NCBI RefSeq assembly: GCF_000429105.1 | Contig: NZ_KE386848.1 | Location: 370,434-434,433, forward strand | Reading direction: 5' to 3' | Length of the DNA stretch: 64,000 nucleotides | From: Schaalia suimastitidis DSM 15538 | GTDB lineage: Bacteria > Actinomycetota > Actinomycetes > Actinomycetales > Actinomycetaceae | Part shown: piece by piece, positions 43,501 through 53,056 of the stretch | How positions within the stretch are numbered: the stretch's first letter is position 1 | How the letters are laid out: each line of letters begins with the position of its first letter | Translations under genes and position numbers: made by a program | The notes under the pieces: generated by a model | Database searches by the model: none | Told to the model about the DNA's origin: nothing | Seen by the model: the letters and a program-made list of their open reading frames with translations, nothing else

Positions 43501-44322
43501 CTACCCTTCAAACGTTGCTGGGTCGGGCCCAATGCGAATCCCCGCTTCGAGTGCATCGAAGACTGCAAGTGAAGCGTTATCCAAGGTGACCGATGCCGCC
43601 TCAAGGTTTTCACGGATACGTTCGGGTGTCACTGATTTCGGAATGACAATATTGCCGCGCGCAATATGCCACGCGAGTATCGCTTGTGCTGGCGTGATTT
43701 CATTACGTCGAGCAACGTCACATACCTCGGGTAGCTCCAACGCGGCGCCGCGTCCAAGAGGACTCCACGCTTGGGTCGCAATGTTCAGACGTCGATTGGC
43801 CGCTGTCACATTAGCTTGCTGCAGCATAGGGTGTAGTTCGATTTGGTTCACCACAGGAATACGGCCGCCCAGCGCAGCAATGCGATCAAGGTGTTCAGGA
43901 AGGAAATTTGAAACACCAATTGAGGTCGTTAGTCCGTCGTCGGCGGCGCACTCCAACGCCTGCCAACTGTCAAGGTAGAGATCTTTGGAAGGAACGGGCC
44001 AATGGATAAGGTAAAGATCAACACAATCAAGACCTAAGCGTTCTAACGAAGCCTCTAGCGCCGAACGTGCCGAAACGCCCTGATCACTATTCCATAGTTT
44101 CGTTGTCACATAGATTTCGTCGCGGGAAAGTCCACTCGCTGCGATTGCTCGTCCCACGGCAGCTTCATTTCCGTAGATGGAAGCCGTGTCGATATGCCGA
44201 TAGCCCGCTGCCAGTGCCTCTTCAACGCAGGCTTGTGTTATTTCTTCAGGAACGAGGAAGACACCAAAGCCGACCTGCGGAATTGAAGTCGCGTCGTTGA
44301 GCGGTATGCGTTGAACGGCCAT
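43501..44322 (-). CDS. aldo/keto reductase (2,5-diketogluconate reductase type)
   Basis: A 273-residue NADPH-dependent reductase with the full catalytic set: Asp in GYRHIDTASIYGNE with the Tyr of the same motif, Lys in VTTKLWN, and His in LYLIHWP. GVSNF and NQIELHP follow, and IPKSVTPERIRENL is the cofactor phosphate site. Physiological substrate unknown. TACGGAGG before the ATG fixes the start. It is divergent from the AEC transporter. Confidence 0.95.
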   Translation of the reverse strand: MAVQRIPLNDATSIPQVGFGVFLVPEEITQACVEEALAAGYRHIDTASIYGNEAAVGRAIAASGLSRDEIYVTTKLWNSDQGVSARSALEASLERLGLDCVDLYLIHWPVPSKDLYLDSWQALECAADDGLTTSIGVSNFLPEHLDRIAALGGRIPVVNQIELHPMLQQANVTAANRRLNIATQAWSPLGRGAALELPEVCDVARRNEITPAQAILAWHIARGNIVIPKSVTPERIRENLEAASVTLDNASLAVFDALEAGIRIGPDPATFEG

Positions 44323-44527
44323 GGTGGACCTCCGTAGGGAAGAAAATGTGCTCTACGTATCATCTCACGCCAACCGAAGCAACGCGCGACGAGGCTATCT
44401 GCCTGCCGATGCCACGAAATGGCGTGGATCGCGCAGAAATATCCGTCGGCGCAGATGCTATGGACTCATCGATGTCAAGAAACGGACGCTGACCGGAGTA
44501 ACTGGAGTCAATACCTACAGTGGGGGA

Positions 44528-45478
44528 GTGTTCGGTGTTGTTGAAGGGTTATGTGCCATCACGATTGTCGTGTTGATTGGTTGGCTCGCCCGACGGTGCG
44601 GACTTATCCCACCAGAAGCGTCACGTGTGTTGGTTGAGGTAACGTACTGGATCACGTCGCCCGCACTGCTACTGTCAACGCTGTCGCGTAGTGATATTCA
44701 TGCCGTTTTTGGCGCGCCACTTCTGTCAGCAGCAGGCGCCGGAATATTGACTGCGATAGTTACCGCCATCATTGGCTGCAGCATGCTGAAGCTTCGCGGA
44801 GGTCACCTTGTACTAGCAACGATGTCCGCCTCGGTCAATAATTCAGCACATATTGGCATACCGGTCGCGCTGTTTATCCTCGGCGATGCGGTCTATAGCC
44901 TGCCCGTCATTGTGTTCCAATTGGGGTTTTTTACACCTGCCTTTTTCGTCGCAGCAGATATCGCGGCCGCTCGACGACATATTTCCTCTTTAAAAGTTGT
45001 GCGGCTTGCCGTTGCAAACCCGATGGTGGTCGCAGCAGCAATAGGGGGCATAGTGTCGTTGGGCGAGTTTGAGCTACCGCCATTGGTGGCGCCGACCGTT
45101 GATCTTCTTGCGCAAGCGGCACCGGCATTGGTTCTCCTGTCCTTTGGTGCATCCTTGGTTGGCATGCGACAGGTAAGTCCGGGTGCTCAGCTTGACCACA
45201 TCGCCCCAGGTACCATCGTTTGGATCACGGCCGCCAAACTACTTCTCCAACCTGCTTTAGCCTATGGGCTGGGAGCGGTGTTGGGAGTGAATGGTGCATC
45301 ACTATTTGCGGTAACGCTGATGGCCGCATTACCGAGTGCACAAAATGCATTCATTGCAGCACTTCGTGCAAATACCGGGATACGTATAGCCCAGGTGAGT
45401 GTTGCAGTGACAACTTTTGTCTCCCTGCCGGTGATGCTATTCATCGCTTGGCTATTTCATCATGCAGGGCAGGTTTAA
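44528..45478 (+). CDS. AEC-family (auxin efflux carrier type) transporter
   Basis: A 316-residue membrane protein with about ten helices. FGVVEGLCAITIVVLIGWLARR and the pattern ASVNNSAHIGIPVALFILGD are typical of the AEC family, whose bacterial members export or import malate, malonate or amino acids. The start is inferred at GTG 44528: a TACAGT -10-like box lies seven bases before it and no spaced ribosome binding site exists, so the mRNA may be leaderless. The frame is open for 69 codons upstream, but that part is Arg-rich and unlike the family. Confidence 0.85.
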   Translation: MFGVVEGLCAITIVVLIGWLARRCGLIPPEASRVLVEVTYWITSPALLLSTLSRSDIHAVFGAPLLSAAGAGILTAIVTAIIGCSMLKLRGGHLVLATMSASVNNSAHIGIPVALFILGDAVYSLPVIVFQLGFFTPAFFVAADIAAARRHISSLKVVRLAVANPMVVAAAIGGIVSLGEFELPPLVAPTVDLLAQAAPALVLLSFGASLVGMRQVSPGAQLDHIAPGTIVWITAAKLLLQPALAYGLGAVLGVNGASLFAVTLMAALPSAQNAFIAALRANTGIRIAQVSVAVTTFVSLPVMLFIAWLFHHAGQV

Positions 45479-45661
45479 TCGCGTAATTGTGGCCGCCGAG
45501 GAGCGACCAATTACATCGTTGATACTGGTCGGTCGGCACTTGCGCTAAGGCGGGGTCAGGGTTCATTTCGGCTTTGTGAAGAAACAATGACCGATTATTG
45601 GGCACAATGGCGCAGCAAGCGCCTAAAGATTAGCGTTACTGCTGTAATCCAAGGAGGCACA

Positions 45662-47227
45662 GTGTTGACGACACAGACTGCACCCGCGCAGGGTGAGAAA
45701 AAACGCGAAACGTGGACCGGACAGACCGGTTTTCTTCTTGCCGCAATCGGATCGGCGATTGGGCTGGGAAATATTTGGCGTTTTCCTGGCGTCGCGTATG
45801 AAAACGGTGGTGGCGCCTTCCTCATTCCCTATCTGATCGCGCTGCTATTTGTGGGTATTCCTGTGCTGTGGTTGGACTACGCAATCGGCCACAAATTCCG
45901 TGGGTCACCACCGTGGGCACTGCGTCGTATCGCGCCACTGGGCGAATTTCTTGGATGGATCCAAGTCCTCGTTTGCTTCGTCATCTTCCTCTACTATGCT
46001 GCGGTGATTGCCTGGGCAGCACAGTATGCGATCTTCTCAGTCAATCACGCTTGGGGTGGCGACTCACTTGCTTTCTTCGTCGAAGGATTCCTGCAGGTAG
46101 CGGACAGCGAATCTTTCTCCTTCACACCCGTTGCTGCGGTGGCGATTCCATTGGCACTAGTATGGATTTTCGTACTCCTTATCGTTGGAATGGGTGTGGC
46201 TCGCGGCGTTGAAATGGCGAATCGCATTTTCTTGCCGCTCTTGGTCTTCCTTTTCCTAGCGCTCGTTGCGCGTGCCCTCTTCCTTCCAGGTGCACTTGAT
46301 GGACTCACCGCCTTCTTCACACCTGATTGGACGGCACTATCGAACCCACATGTATGGCTGGCCGCATTCGCACAAATCTTCTACTCGTTGTCAGTGGCTT
46401 TCGGCATTATGCTCACCTACGCCTCGTATCTCAAACCAAAATCCAATCTCACTGGTACGGGTCTCGTCGCAGGTTTTGCCAACTCATCATTCGAAATCCT
46501 CGCCGGTATCGGCGTGTTCTCGGCCCTTGGCTTCATGGCATACCAACAGCAAGTCGGGGTGGCCGACCTTGAAGGACTGACAGGACCTATCTTGTCCTTC
46601 GTCACCTTCCCAACGATCATCTCAATGATGCCTGGAGGCCCCCTTTTCGGAGTCCTCTTCTTCACCTCCCTCGTACTTGCTGGTGTTACCTCGCTGCTAT
46701 CGTTACTTCAGGTCGTCTCCGGTGGTCTCCAAGACAAATTTGGTCTTTCTCCCAAGGTTGCCTCACTTGTCATGGGCGTGCCAGCAATGGTGCTTTCAGT
46801 ACTCCTATTCGGCACGACATCTGGTTTGAATACGCTCGACATCGTCGACTCATTTATTAACAATATTGGTGTCGTCGGCTGTGCGATTACGATGACGATC
46901 TTCGCCGCCATGGTAGGACCCCGTTTGAAAGGACTGCGTGCGCACCTTAACGCAGTGTCATCAGTCAAGGTTCCGTTCATGTGGGATGTTTTTGTCGGTG
47001 TAGTTGCTCCTGCGGTGCTATCCATCATGATGTTTATGGCAATCGTTGACTACGTGACGGAGGGCTTTGGAGGCTATCCGCGATGGTACGTCGCTATCTT
47101 TGGGTGGGGCAGTATCGTCTTCGTTATCGTCGGCTCGATAATCTTCACATTGATCCCGTGGCGACATCGCGGGCATATTCGCAGCCTTGAAGAACTTGAG
47201 GCGTTGACGAAGGAGGACCAACAATGA
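45662..47227 (+). CDS. metP: NSS-family sodium-coupled amino acid transporter (MetP-like)
   Basis: A 521-residue sodium symporter with 12-13 helices. LLAAIGSAIGLGNIWRFPGVAYENGGGAFLIPY is the NSS signature in helix 1, with the unwound Na and substrate site, and SLSVAFGIMLTYASY belongs to helix 6. It is followed, with an ATGA overlap, by a 58-residue one-helix protein as in the Corynebacterium MetPS methionine/alanine system, so I infer methionine or alanine uptake. AAGGAGG precedes the GTG start. Confidence 0.9.
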   Translation: MLTTQTAPAQGEKKRETWTGQTGFLLAAIGSAIGLGNIWRFPGVAYENGGGAFLIPYLIALLFVGIPVLWLDYAIGHKFRGSPPWALRRIAPLGEFLGWIQVLVCFVIFLYYAAVIAWAAQYAIFSVNHAWGGDSLAFFVEGFLQVADSESFSFTPVAAVAIPLALVWIFVLLIVGMGVARGVEMANRIFLPLLVFLFLALVARALFLPGALDGLTAFFTPDWTALSNPHVWLAAFAQIFYSLSVAFGIMLTYASYLKPKSNLTGTGLVAGFANSSFEILAGIGVFSALGFMAYQQQVGVADLEGLTGPILSFVTFPTIISMMPGGPLFGVLFFTSLVLAGVTSLLSLLQVVSGGLQDKFGLSPKVASLVMGVPAMVLSVLLFGTTSGLNTLDIVDSFINNIGVVGCAITMTIFAAMVGPRLKGLRAHLNAVSSVKVPFMWDVFVGVVAPAVLSIMMFMAIVDYVTEGFGGYPRWYVAIFGWGSIVFVIVGSIIFTLIPWRHRGHIRSLEELEALTKEDQQ

Positions 47228-47400
47228 CCGCATCATCAATCGTCATGATGATTGTGACGATACTCCTTGTGTGGGGTGGACTTGTTGCCTCCATCGTTGC
47301 CTTGAAGGTGCTTCCAGTGCCCGGTGACGACGAAGCATCACGGGATGAGACATCACCATCGACGCCGCTTAGATCTGGGTCAGTACCGGACAATATTTGA
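47224..47400 (+). CDS. metS: small subunit of NSS transporter (MetS-like)
   Basis: A 58-residue protein with one membrane helix (about 6-28: VMMIVTILLVWGGLVASIVAL) and a polar acidic tail. The ATG overlaps the stop of the transporter gene. Such small subunits are needed for activity in the MetPS system. No other function can be read from it. Confidence 0.88.
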   Translation: MTASSIVMMIVTILLVWGGLVASIVALKVLPVPGDDEASRDETSPSTPLRSGSVPDNI

Positions 47401-47410
47401 GCCGTCATCA

Positions 47411-47447
47411 CATTGGGGCGCTTCGCAACTTCGCGGAGCGCCCCAAT
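47411..47447. terminator. stem-loop between metS and convergent methyltransferase
   Basis: CATTGGGGCGCT pairs with AGCGCCCCAATG and the stem extends four more pairs (one T-G) to a 6-base loop, 16 bp in all. No T-run. Confidence 0.75.
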
Positions 47448-47568
47448 GCGGTGTCCAGTGCATTCCCCATCGCAGGACCGAGTCGCCACGTCGAGGCGAT
47501 CAGTCGCTCAAACGCAGTGCATCCCCATATGCAGCACCGAGCCCTTCTGGATGCTTGTCAGAGCGTAT

Positions 47569-48477
47569 CTATGTGCTGGGAAGCGTGTCCTCGGCGCTGC
47601 TGAGGCGATTACGCCCCACATGGCGCGTTGCCCACAGAACAACAGCAGCTGCAGCAGCGACATTGAGACTGTCAACCCCAAAAGCCATGGGAATACGCAC
47701 CGTGACATCGCAAGCAGCGATTGTCCGTTTGGCAAGTCCGTCCCCTTCGGTGCCCATCACCAACGCAATACGGGCATCGGGAGAAGTGCATGCTGGCGAC
47801 TCAAGGAAAGCATCTAAGGACACCGAATTATCGCTCAACGCAAGTGCCGCTACTGTAAAATCAAGGCGGTGCAAATCGTCGATGGACGAGTAAGGCCAAG
47901 TACTCAATCGCGTCCACGGCACCTGAAAAACCGTACCCATTGACACACGAACAGCACGCCGATACAGCGGGTCCGCGCACGATGGAGTGACCAGCACAGC
48001 ATCCACGCCAAGTGCAGCAGCAGAGCGAAATGCCGCCCCCACATTTGTGTGATCAACAAGATCCTCTAAGACCAGGAGCCGCCGAAGATTGCCAGAGGCG
48101 ATAAGGTCAGTAAGGGTCGGTAGCACAGGGCGGTGCATCGCAGCGAGGGCACCGCGGTGAAGATGAAACCCCGTGAGCTGCTCGAGAACAGGTTCGGGGG
48201 CAACAAAAACGGGAATATCGCCCCCGTCATCGTGCCCAGTGGCCTGCGTGATAATGGGTTTAACGGTGTCAAGCCAGCGATCGGCCATTAAAAATGAGCG
48301 CGGCCGATGGCCCGCCATCACTGCACGTCCAATGACATTGGTCGATTCGGCCATATACAGGCCGCGTTCGGCTTCGATACTGGACCGCAGTTTCACATCA
48401 GTCAGCGACGTGTAGTCGGCAAGGTAGTTCTCAAATGCTGACGGCGCCTGGGATAAGGCGTGTAAAGGAATAATCAT
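47569..48477 (-). CDS. SpoU/TrmH-family RNA 2'-O-methyltransferase
   Basis: A 302-residue knotted methyltransferase. Motif 1 is HTNVGAAFRSAAALG, motif 2 MGTEGDGL, motif 3 IPMAFGVDSLNVAAAAAVVLWA, all typical of SpoU enzymes that methylate rRNA or tRNA ribose. The N-terminal about 100 residues are an L30e-like RNA-binding part. The ATG immediately follows the pyrD stop on the same strand, so the two are coupled. The RNA target is not known. Confidence 0.92.
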   Translation of the reverse strand: MIIPLHALSQAPSAFENYLADYTSLTDVKLRSSIEAERGLYMAESTNVIGRAVMAGHRPRSFLMADRWLDTVKPIITQATGHDDGGDIPVFVAPEPVLEQLTGFHLHRGALAAMHRPVLPTLTDLIASGNLRRLLVLEDLVDHTNVGAAFRSAAALGVDAVLVTPSCADPLYRRAVRVSMGTVFQVPWTRLSTWPYSSIDDLHRLDFTVAALALSDNSVSLDAFLESPACTSPDARIALVMGTEGDGLAKRTIAACDVTVRIPMAFGVDSLNVAAAAAVVLWATRHVGRNRLSSAEDTLPST

Positions 48478-49521
48478 TTAGAACCTTGCTAAGGCTCGAT
48501 TCATCATGCCTGGCCAACTGGGGCCTTCGTAGACAAACGCTGTGAAGGCTTCTACGAGGTCGGCACCTGCCGACAAGAAATCCAATGCATCGTCGGGCGA
48601 AAAAATACCGCCCGTGCCAATGAGAATCTGATGATCATCCAGGTGCATGGCGACGAGGCGTACGACGTCCAATGCGCGCTCCTTTAACGGCGCTCCTGAA
48701 ACACCACCATCGCCAAGATCATGAGCGATTGTCGTATTCGTTGCCACAACACCAGCAAGATGAAGCTCCTTAGCTAACTGTGCAACGGCAATAACGTCGC
48801 TGTCAGCCAAATCTGGTGCAATCTTCACAAATAATGGCACCTCGCGACCCGCGCCTTCATGGCAGCCGCGTCGTGCCGCCTCGATAATGGGGCGAAGATG
48901 TTCCACTGACTGAAGATCACGCAGACCAGGTGTATTGGGCGAAGACACGTTGACGACAACAAAATCGACCCACGGTGACAGGTAGCGTGCGCACACCCGA
49001 TAATCCTCAGCGGCATCAGCTTCTGACGTGGTCTTATTTTTTCCGATATTTGCGCCAACAATCGCGCAACGACCCTCGTAGCTTCGTCGCAGATCACGCA
49101 GACGTGCGGCTGCAGCTTCAACACCCTCGTTATTGAAACCCATGCGGTTGCGTAAACCGCGCTGCTGCATCAGGCGCCACAGACGCGGAGCCTCATTGCC
49201 GGGCTGAGGCTGAGGCGTAATGGTGCCAACTTCAACGAAAGCAAATCCAAGTGCAGTCAGTCCAAGGACTGCCTGCGCGTCCTTGTCCATACCCGCCGCC
49301 AATCCCAAACGACCAGGCACAACACGCTCACCGATACGTACCACGCGGCCACCTGTCGCCCCAGGCCTACCAAGGTAACCCACAGTGGCACGCATGGCGC
49401 GTCGCGTCGCAAAGAACCGGCCGGCCCGGGCAATTGCACCTAAACCATAATGGTGGGCCAATTCAGGATCGGACTTGTGAATGAATGTACGGAACAGCCA
49501 CGAGTAGGTTGAGCGGATCAT
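48478..49521 (-). CDS. pyrD: dihydroorotate dehydrogenase (quinone), class 2
   Basis: A 347-residue membrane-associated flavoenzyme of pyrimidine synthesis. The N-terminal helix (SWLFRTFIHKSDPELAHH) is the class 2 membrane extension. FMN and active-site motifs: AAGMDKDAQAV, FVEVGTITPQPQPGN, RNRMGFNNEG, VNVSSPNTPGLRDLQ with the catalytic Ser, and IGTGGIFSPDDALDFLSAGA. It is alone among pyr genes. Confidence 0.96.
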   Translation of the reverse strand: MIRSTYSWLFRTFIHKSDPELAHHYGLGAIARAGRFFATRRAMRATVGYLGRPGATGGRVVRIGERVVPGRLGLAAGMDKDAQAVLGLTALGFAFVEVGTITPQPQPGNEAPRLWRLMQQRGLRNRMGFNNEGVEAAAARLRDLRRSYEGRCAIVGANIGKNKTTSEADAAEDYRVCARYLSPWVDFVVVNVSSPNTPGLRDLQSVEHLRPIIEAARRGCHEGAGREVPLFVKIAPDLADSDVIAVAQLAKELHLAGVVATNTTIAHDLGDGGVSGAPLKERALDVVRLVAMHLDDHQILIGTGGIFSPDDALDFLSAGADLVEAFTAFVYEGPSWPGMMNRALARF

Positions 49522-49555
49522 AGCTTTAGCCTACTAGTGAAGTGAAGAAATACCC

Positions 49556-50179
49556 TTAACGCGCATGTGGAGTGGGGAATTCTCCGCGAGCCACCTGTGG
49601 CCGTGGGGACCGCCAGCGACGAGCCATGATCATACGCGAATACATATAAAACCATGTTCCACGAGGAATCTCACGGTCTGGTAGGGCCACTGCGAGGCGT
49701 TTCTTCAGACGCAGCCACACAATGATTGCCTCAACGATAGACACAGCGAAAAGACCATACATCATTACCGTCGCACCGATAATCACATACTGGGCATAGG
49801 TACTCATCGCTGGAATCAGTGATACAGCCATAAGTGACGCCAAGAACAGGACCATCACCGGCAGCAGGAACTCAGAAAGCGACCATCGGGCATCAATCCA
49901 GTTGCGCACCCACCGGCGTACCGGTCCCTTGTCGCGCCACGGCAGGTAACGTTCATCCCCCGTGATCAGCGCCTCCTGCTCACGTTGGTACGCCTCGTTG
50001 CGTTTCTGCCTGGCGATCCGCTTGGCCTCTTTACGATCAGCAGGTACCAGAGGCCGCAGTTTTGCCGCCTCAGCCTGCTTACGTGAAGGCGTGGGACGTC
50101 CTTTTTTCTGTCCTGTCAACGGTGGTTGGGCAGCGGAAGTTTCATCGGGCTGGTCGGTGGGAATATGCTTTCGGCTCAT
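49556..50179 (-). CDS. DUF3043 membrane protein
   Basis: A 207-residue protein typical of actinobacteria. The N-terminal about 95 residues are charged (KKGRPTPSRKQAEAAKLRPL, then KEAKRIARQKRNEAY), followed by PWRDKGPVRRWVRNWIDARWSLSEF, two membrane helices (about 105-125 and 130-155) and a basic tail. This is the DUF3043 pattern; no function is established. The ATG at 50179 is preceded by an in-frame GTG. Divergent from the peptidase gene. Confidence 0.85.
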   Translation of the reverse strand: MSRKHIPTDQPDETSAAQPPLTGQKKGRPTPSRKQAEAAKLRPLVPADRKEAKRIARQKRNEAYQREQEALITGDERYLPWRDKGPVRRWVRNWIDARWSLSEFLLPVMVLFLASLMAVSLIPAMSTYAQYVIIGATVMMYGLFAVSIVEAIIVWLRLKKRLAVALPDREIPRGTWFYMYSRMIMARRWRSPRPQVARGEFPTPHAR

Positions 50180-50233
50180 CACCTGAATTATTCTAGTAGG
50201 AAATCAACGAAGCACGAGCGTGAGGCGATCACT

Positions 50234-51607
50234 ATGACGACAACACCTTCGACACAGGAACTTCGCACAGCAGTCGAAGCAGCATTTCCCGGCCTGGTCA
50301 ACGAATTGTGTGAGCTGGTGTCGATTCCCAGTATTTCCTCCATGCCACAACACAGTGACGACCTGCGCCGCAGCGCCGAATATGTGCGTGACCGCCTGGC
50401 CCAACGTGGACTTGAAGCGCGCATCACACAGGTGACAACACCAGACGGTGTCGTCGGCAAACCGGCCGTGCTGGCACATAGCTCTCACATTGAAGGTGCC
50501 CCAACAGTACTTCTGTACGCCCACCACGACGTCCAACCCACCGGGGACGTCAGCCGTTGGAGTAGCGATCCTCTGACTGCCACCGTGAAGGGAGACCGCA
50601 TTTATGGACGAGGCGTCTCTGACGACGGCGCTGGCATCATCGTTCACCTGGGGGCACTGGAGGTACTTCGCCAGAACTTAGCGGTCAATGTCGTCGTCTT
50701 TATCGAAGGTGAAGAAGAAATCGGCTCCCCATCCTTTGACGCCTTCCTTCACACCTTTAGGGAAGAACTTGAGGCAGACGTCATCATTGTCACCGACTCC
50801 GATAATTGGAAAGTTGGTGAACCAGCGGTGACCACAACGCTGCGAGGCAATTGCTGTGCGACACTTACAGTCACAGTTGCAGACCATGCGGTGCACTCGG
50901 GAATGTTTGGTGGTCCCATGATCGACGCAGTCACGTGTGCCAGTTTGCTGATTGCGTCCCTGTACGACACGGATGGCAATATCTGCGTTGAAGGACTTGG
51001 CGGTATCGATACCGCTGACGTGGTGTGGCCCGAAGACGAGTACCGTGAGGCGGCGGGCATTATCGACGGCGTGCAGCTCGCTGGTACTGGTGACCTGGCA
51101 GCGCGTGTGTGGACAAAACCAGCAATTACCGTAATTGGATGGGACCAAACAAGGGTTGCGGACGCATCCAATACTATTCAACCGTCAACGCGTTTACGCC
51201 TTTCGATGCGTACTGTTCCAGGTATGGATCCTGCACAGGCTATGGAAGCGCTACATCAGCACCTACTGGCTCATGCACCCTTCGGTTGTCGTGTCGAGGT
51301 CACGGACGTGGAATGCGGGCCAGGATACCAAGCTGATCCTGCGTCCCCTGCGGTTGCGATGGCGCACAAAGCGTTGACCGAGGCGTGGGCGGTGCCGTCA
51401 GTCAATATTGGCGTTGGCGGTTCAATCCCGTTTATCTCTCAGTTCCAAGAACAATTTCCCTCAGCGCAGGTACTTGTCATGGGTGTGGAAGACCCGATGA
51501 CAAACGCCCATTCAGAGGATGAATCTCAGTCCCTGTCAGATCTCAGTTGCGCCATCCTCGCTGAAGCGATTCTGCTGCGCGATCTGGCTGCGGGCGCCGC
51601 ACAGTGA
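50234..51607 (+). CDS. M20-family metallopeptidase (dipeptidase)
   Basis: A 457-residue di-zinc hydrolase. LYAHHDVQPTGD supplies the first His and Asp, YGRGVSDDGAG the bridging Asp, FIEGEEEIGSPS the general base Glu and metal Glu, and NAHSEDES the last His. Residues about 200-320 are the lid/dimerisation domain. The family hydrolyses dipeptides such as carnosine-like or Cys-Gly substrates. GAGGCG before the ATG at 50234. It overlaps the next gene by GTGA. Confidence 0.94.
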   Translation: MTTTPSTQELRTAVEAAFPGLVNELCELVSIPSISSMPQHSDDLRRSAEYVRDRLAQRGLEARITQVTTPDGVVGKPAVLAHSSHIEGAPTVLLYAHHDVQPTGDVSRWSSDPLTATVKGDRIYGRGVSDDGAGIIVHLGALEVLRQNLAVNVVVFIEGEEEIGSPSFDAFLHTFREELEADVIIVTDSDNWKVGEPAVTTTLRGNCCATLTVTVADHAVHSGMFGGPMIDAVTCASLLIASLYDTDGNICVEGLGGIDTADVVWPEDEYREAAGIIDGVQLAGTGDLAARVWTKPAITVIGWDQTRVADASNTIQPSTRLRLSMRTVPGMDPAQAMEALHQHLLAHAPFGCRVEVTDVECGPGYQADPASPAVAMAHKALTEAWAVPSVNIGVGGSIPFISQFQEQFPSAQVLVMGVEDPMTNAHSEDESQSLSDLSCAILAEAILLRDLAAGAAQ

Positions 51608-52581
51608 GAATCCTCGTTGCTGGGCATTGGGGTAATGACCCTGATGCCACAGCTGCGGCACTTAATGGTCTTGCAACTGGTATCAACACGAAAGTGCCTC
51701 GCGCGCATGTCACAGTCCAGCCTTTCGGTGTCGGTGCCGTATTTGCACACGCCCTTGGCTCAACAGGTGCGAGAGTAATCTCTGTCGATCACGGTGACAC
51801 TTCAACCTACCAAGCGGGTCGTGCCTTCCGGGCTCACCTGGGCCAGGTAGGCAGGCTGTACGTGGAAGGCGGGCATCACCCGTGGCCCGATGCTGGGCTC
51901 GGATTCCTCGCAGGCGTGCTTGGCGAGGCGGAGGCTGAGCGGGCAACCCTTCTTTCCCGACTCGCCTCCTCCTTAGGTGCCCTGGAGCGCTTCGTTCAGC
52001 CACATGCGGTGTATGTGGCCGCCTCGACACGCCGTCCGCTGGTGGGGATGGCGTCGGTACTAGCTATAGACCCCGAGTTGCGTGCCCGCTCGGACTGGAG
52101 TAGTGCCGAAATCGCGACGCTCACGCAGGCTTTTGCCGCGCACCATGCCAACTCAGCACGGATGGACCTGCCTATTGTGAGTGCTCAACGTGCGACTCAA
52201 GCGGATCAGTTACCAGGGTCAGGCGCAGGTGGGGGAGTGGGCGCTGTTCTTGCTGCAGTGGGTGTGCCGCTACATGATACCGGTCGGATCTTGTCCGCTG
52301 GCATTGGACTTGAAAGGACCATGGACAACACCGACCTTCTCGTTGTCGTTGAGCCCCACGCGCATTCTCCAGTGCTTGCTGAAAGTCAGATGGGCATACT
52401 GACTGAGTGTGCGTCCCACTGCGCTATCCCAGTTGTCGCCGTTGTTCAAGAAACATCGCTGTCATCTCATGAACGCGCTCAATGGGGTATACACGGCGTG
52501 ATCACACACCGTGGGGCACACACTATTTCAAGCTTTGATGCCCTTGGCCAGCGGCTTGCGCATACCTGGATCCCACGCTGA
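51604..52581 (+). CDS. glycerate kinase-like protein
   Basis: A 325-residue protein related to type 1 glycerate kinases. LPGSGAGGGVGAVLAAVGVPLHDTGRI resembles the family's G-x-G-x-x-G-G-G-x-G region, and LVVVEPHAHSPV is in the place of the substrate or nucleotide motif. The N-terminal PDSFKG motif is replaced by GHWGNDPDATAAA, so activity on glycerate is uncertain. It starts at a GTG overlapping the peptidase stop, so the two are translationally coupled; why is unclear. Confidence 0.65.
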   Translation: MRILVAGHWGNDPDATAAALNGLATGINTKVPRAHVTVQPFGVGAVFAHALGSTGARVISVDHGDTSTYQAGRAFRAHLGQVGRLYVEGGHHPWPDAGLGFLAGVLGEAEAERATLLSRLASSLGALERFVQPHAVYVAASTRRPLVGMASVLAIDPELRARSDWSSAEIATLTQAFAAHHANSARMDLPIVSAQRATQADQLPGSGAGGGVGAVLAAVGVPLHDTGRILSAGIGLERTMDNTDLLVVVEPHAHSPVLAESQMGILTECASHCAIPVVAVVQETSLSSHERAQWGIHGVITHRGAHTISSFDALGQRLAHTWIPR

Positions 52582-52689
52582 GGCACTCGTCACTGTTGTG
52601 CCTCAAATGAAAGGTCGCATGGCAGTATGCGCACCAGAGTTCTAGGCTTGGAGAGGTTGATTATCAGAGCCCACCTTTTAAGGAGCATC

Positions 52690-53040
52690 ATGTCTGAAAG
52701 CACCGAAACCGCGACCCACGAGGTACTCCTCACCGACGTGGCAGCAGCCAAGGTGAAGAGCCTGCTCGAGCAGGAAGGTCGCGACGACCTGCGCCTTCGC
52801 GTTGCCGTGCAGCCGGGCGGCTGCTCTGGCCTCATTTACCAGCTGTACTTCGACGATCGACTCCTTGATGGCGACGCTGTGAGGGATTTTGACGGTGTTG
52901 AAGTTGTTGTTGACCCCATGAGCGTGCCCTACCTTAACGGCGCAAGCATCGACTTCGCTGACACGATTGAACGTCAAGGTTTCACCATTGATAACCCGAA
53001 TGCGGGCAATACCTGCGCATGCGGTGACTCCTTCCACTAA
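52690..53040 (+). CDS. A-type iron-sulfur carrier (ErpA/IscA/HesB family)
   Basis: A 116-residue Fe-S cluster carrier. The three cluster Cys are in PGGCSGL and TCACGDSF. LTDVAAAKVKSLLEQEG is the typical N-terminal helix. AAGGAG precedes the ATG. Likely delivers clusters to IspG/IspH-type or respiratory apoproteins. Probably cotranscribed with the FKBP gene 16 bases downstream. Confidence 0.94.
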   Translation: MSESTETATHEVLLTDVAAAKVKSLLEQEGRDDLRLRVAVQPGGCSGLIYQLYFDDRLLDGDAVRDFDGVEVVVDPMSVPYLNGASIDFADTIERQGFTIDNPNAGNTCACGDSFH

Positions 53041-53056
53041 AAGAAACAGGTCATAC

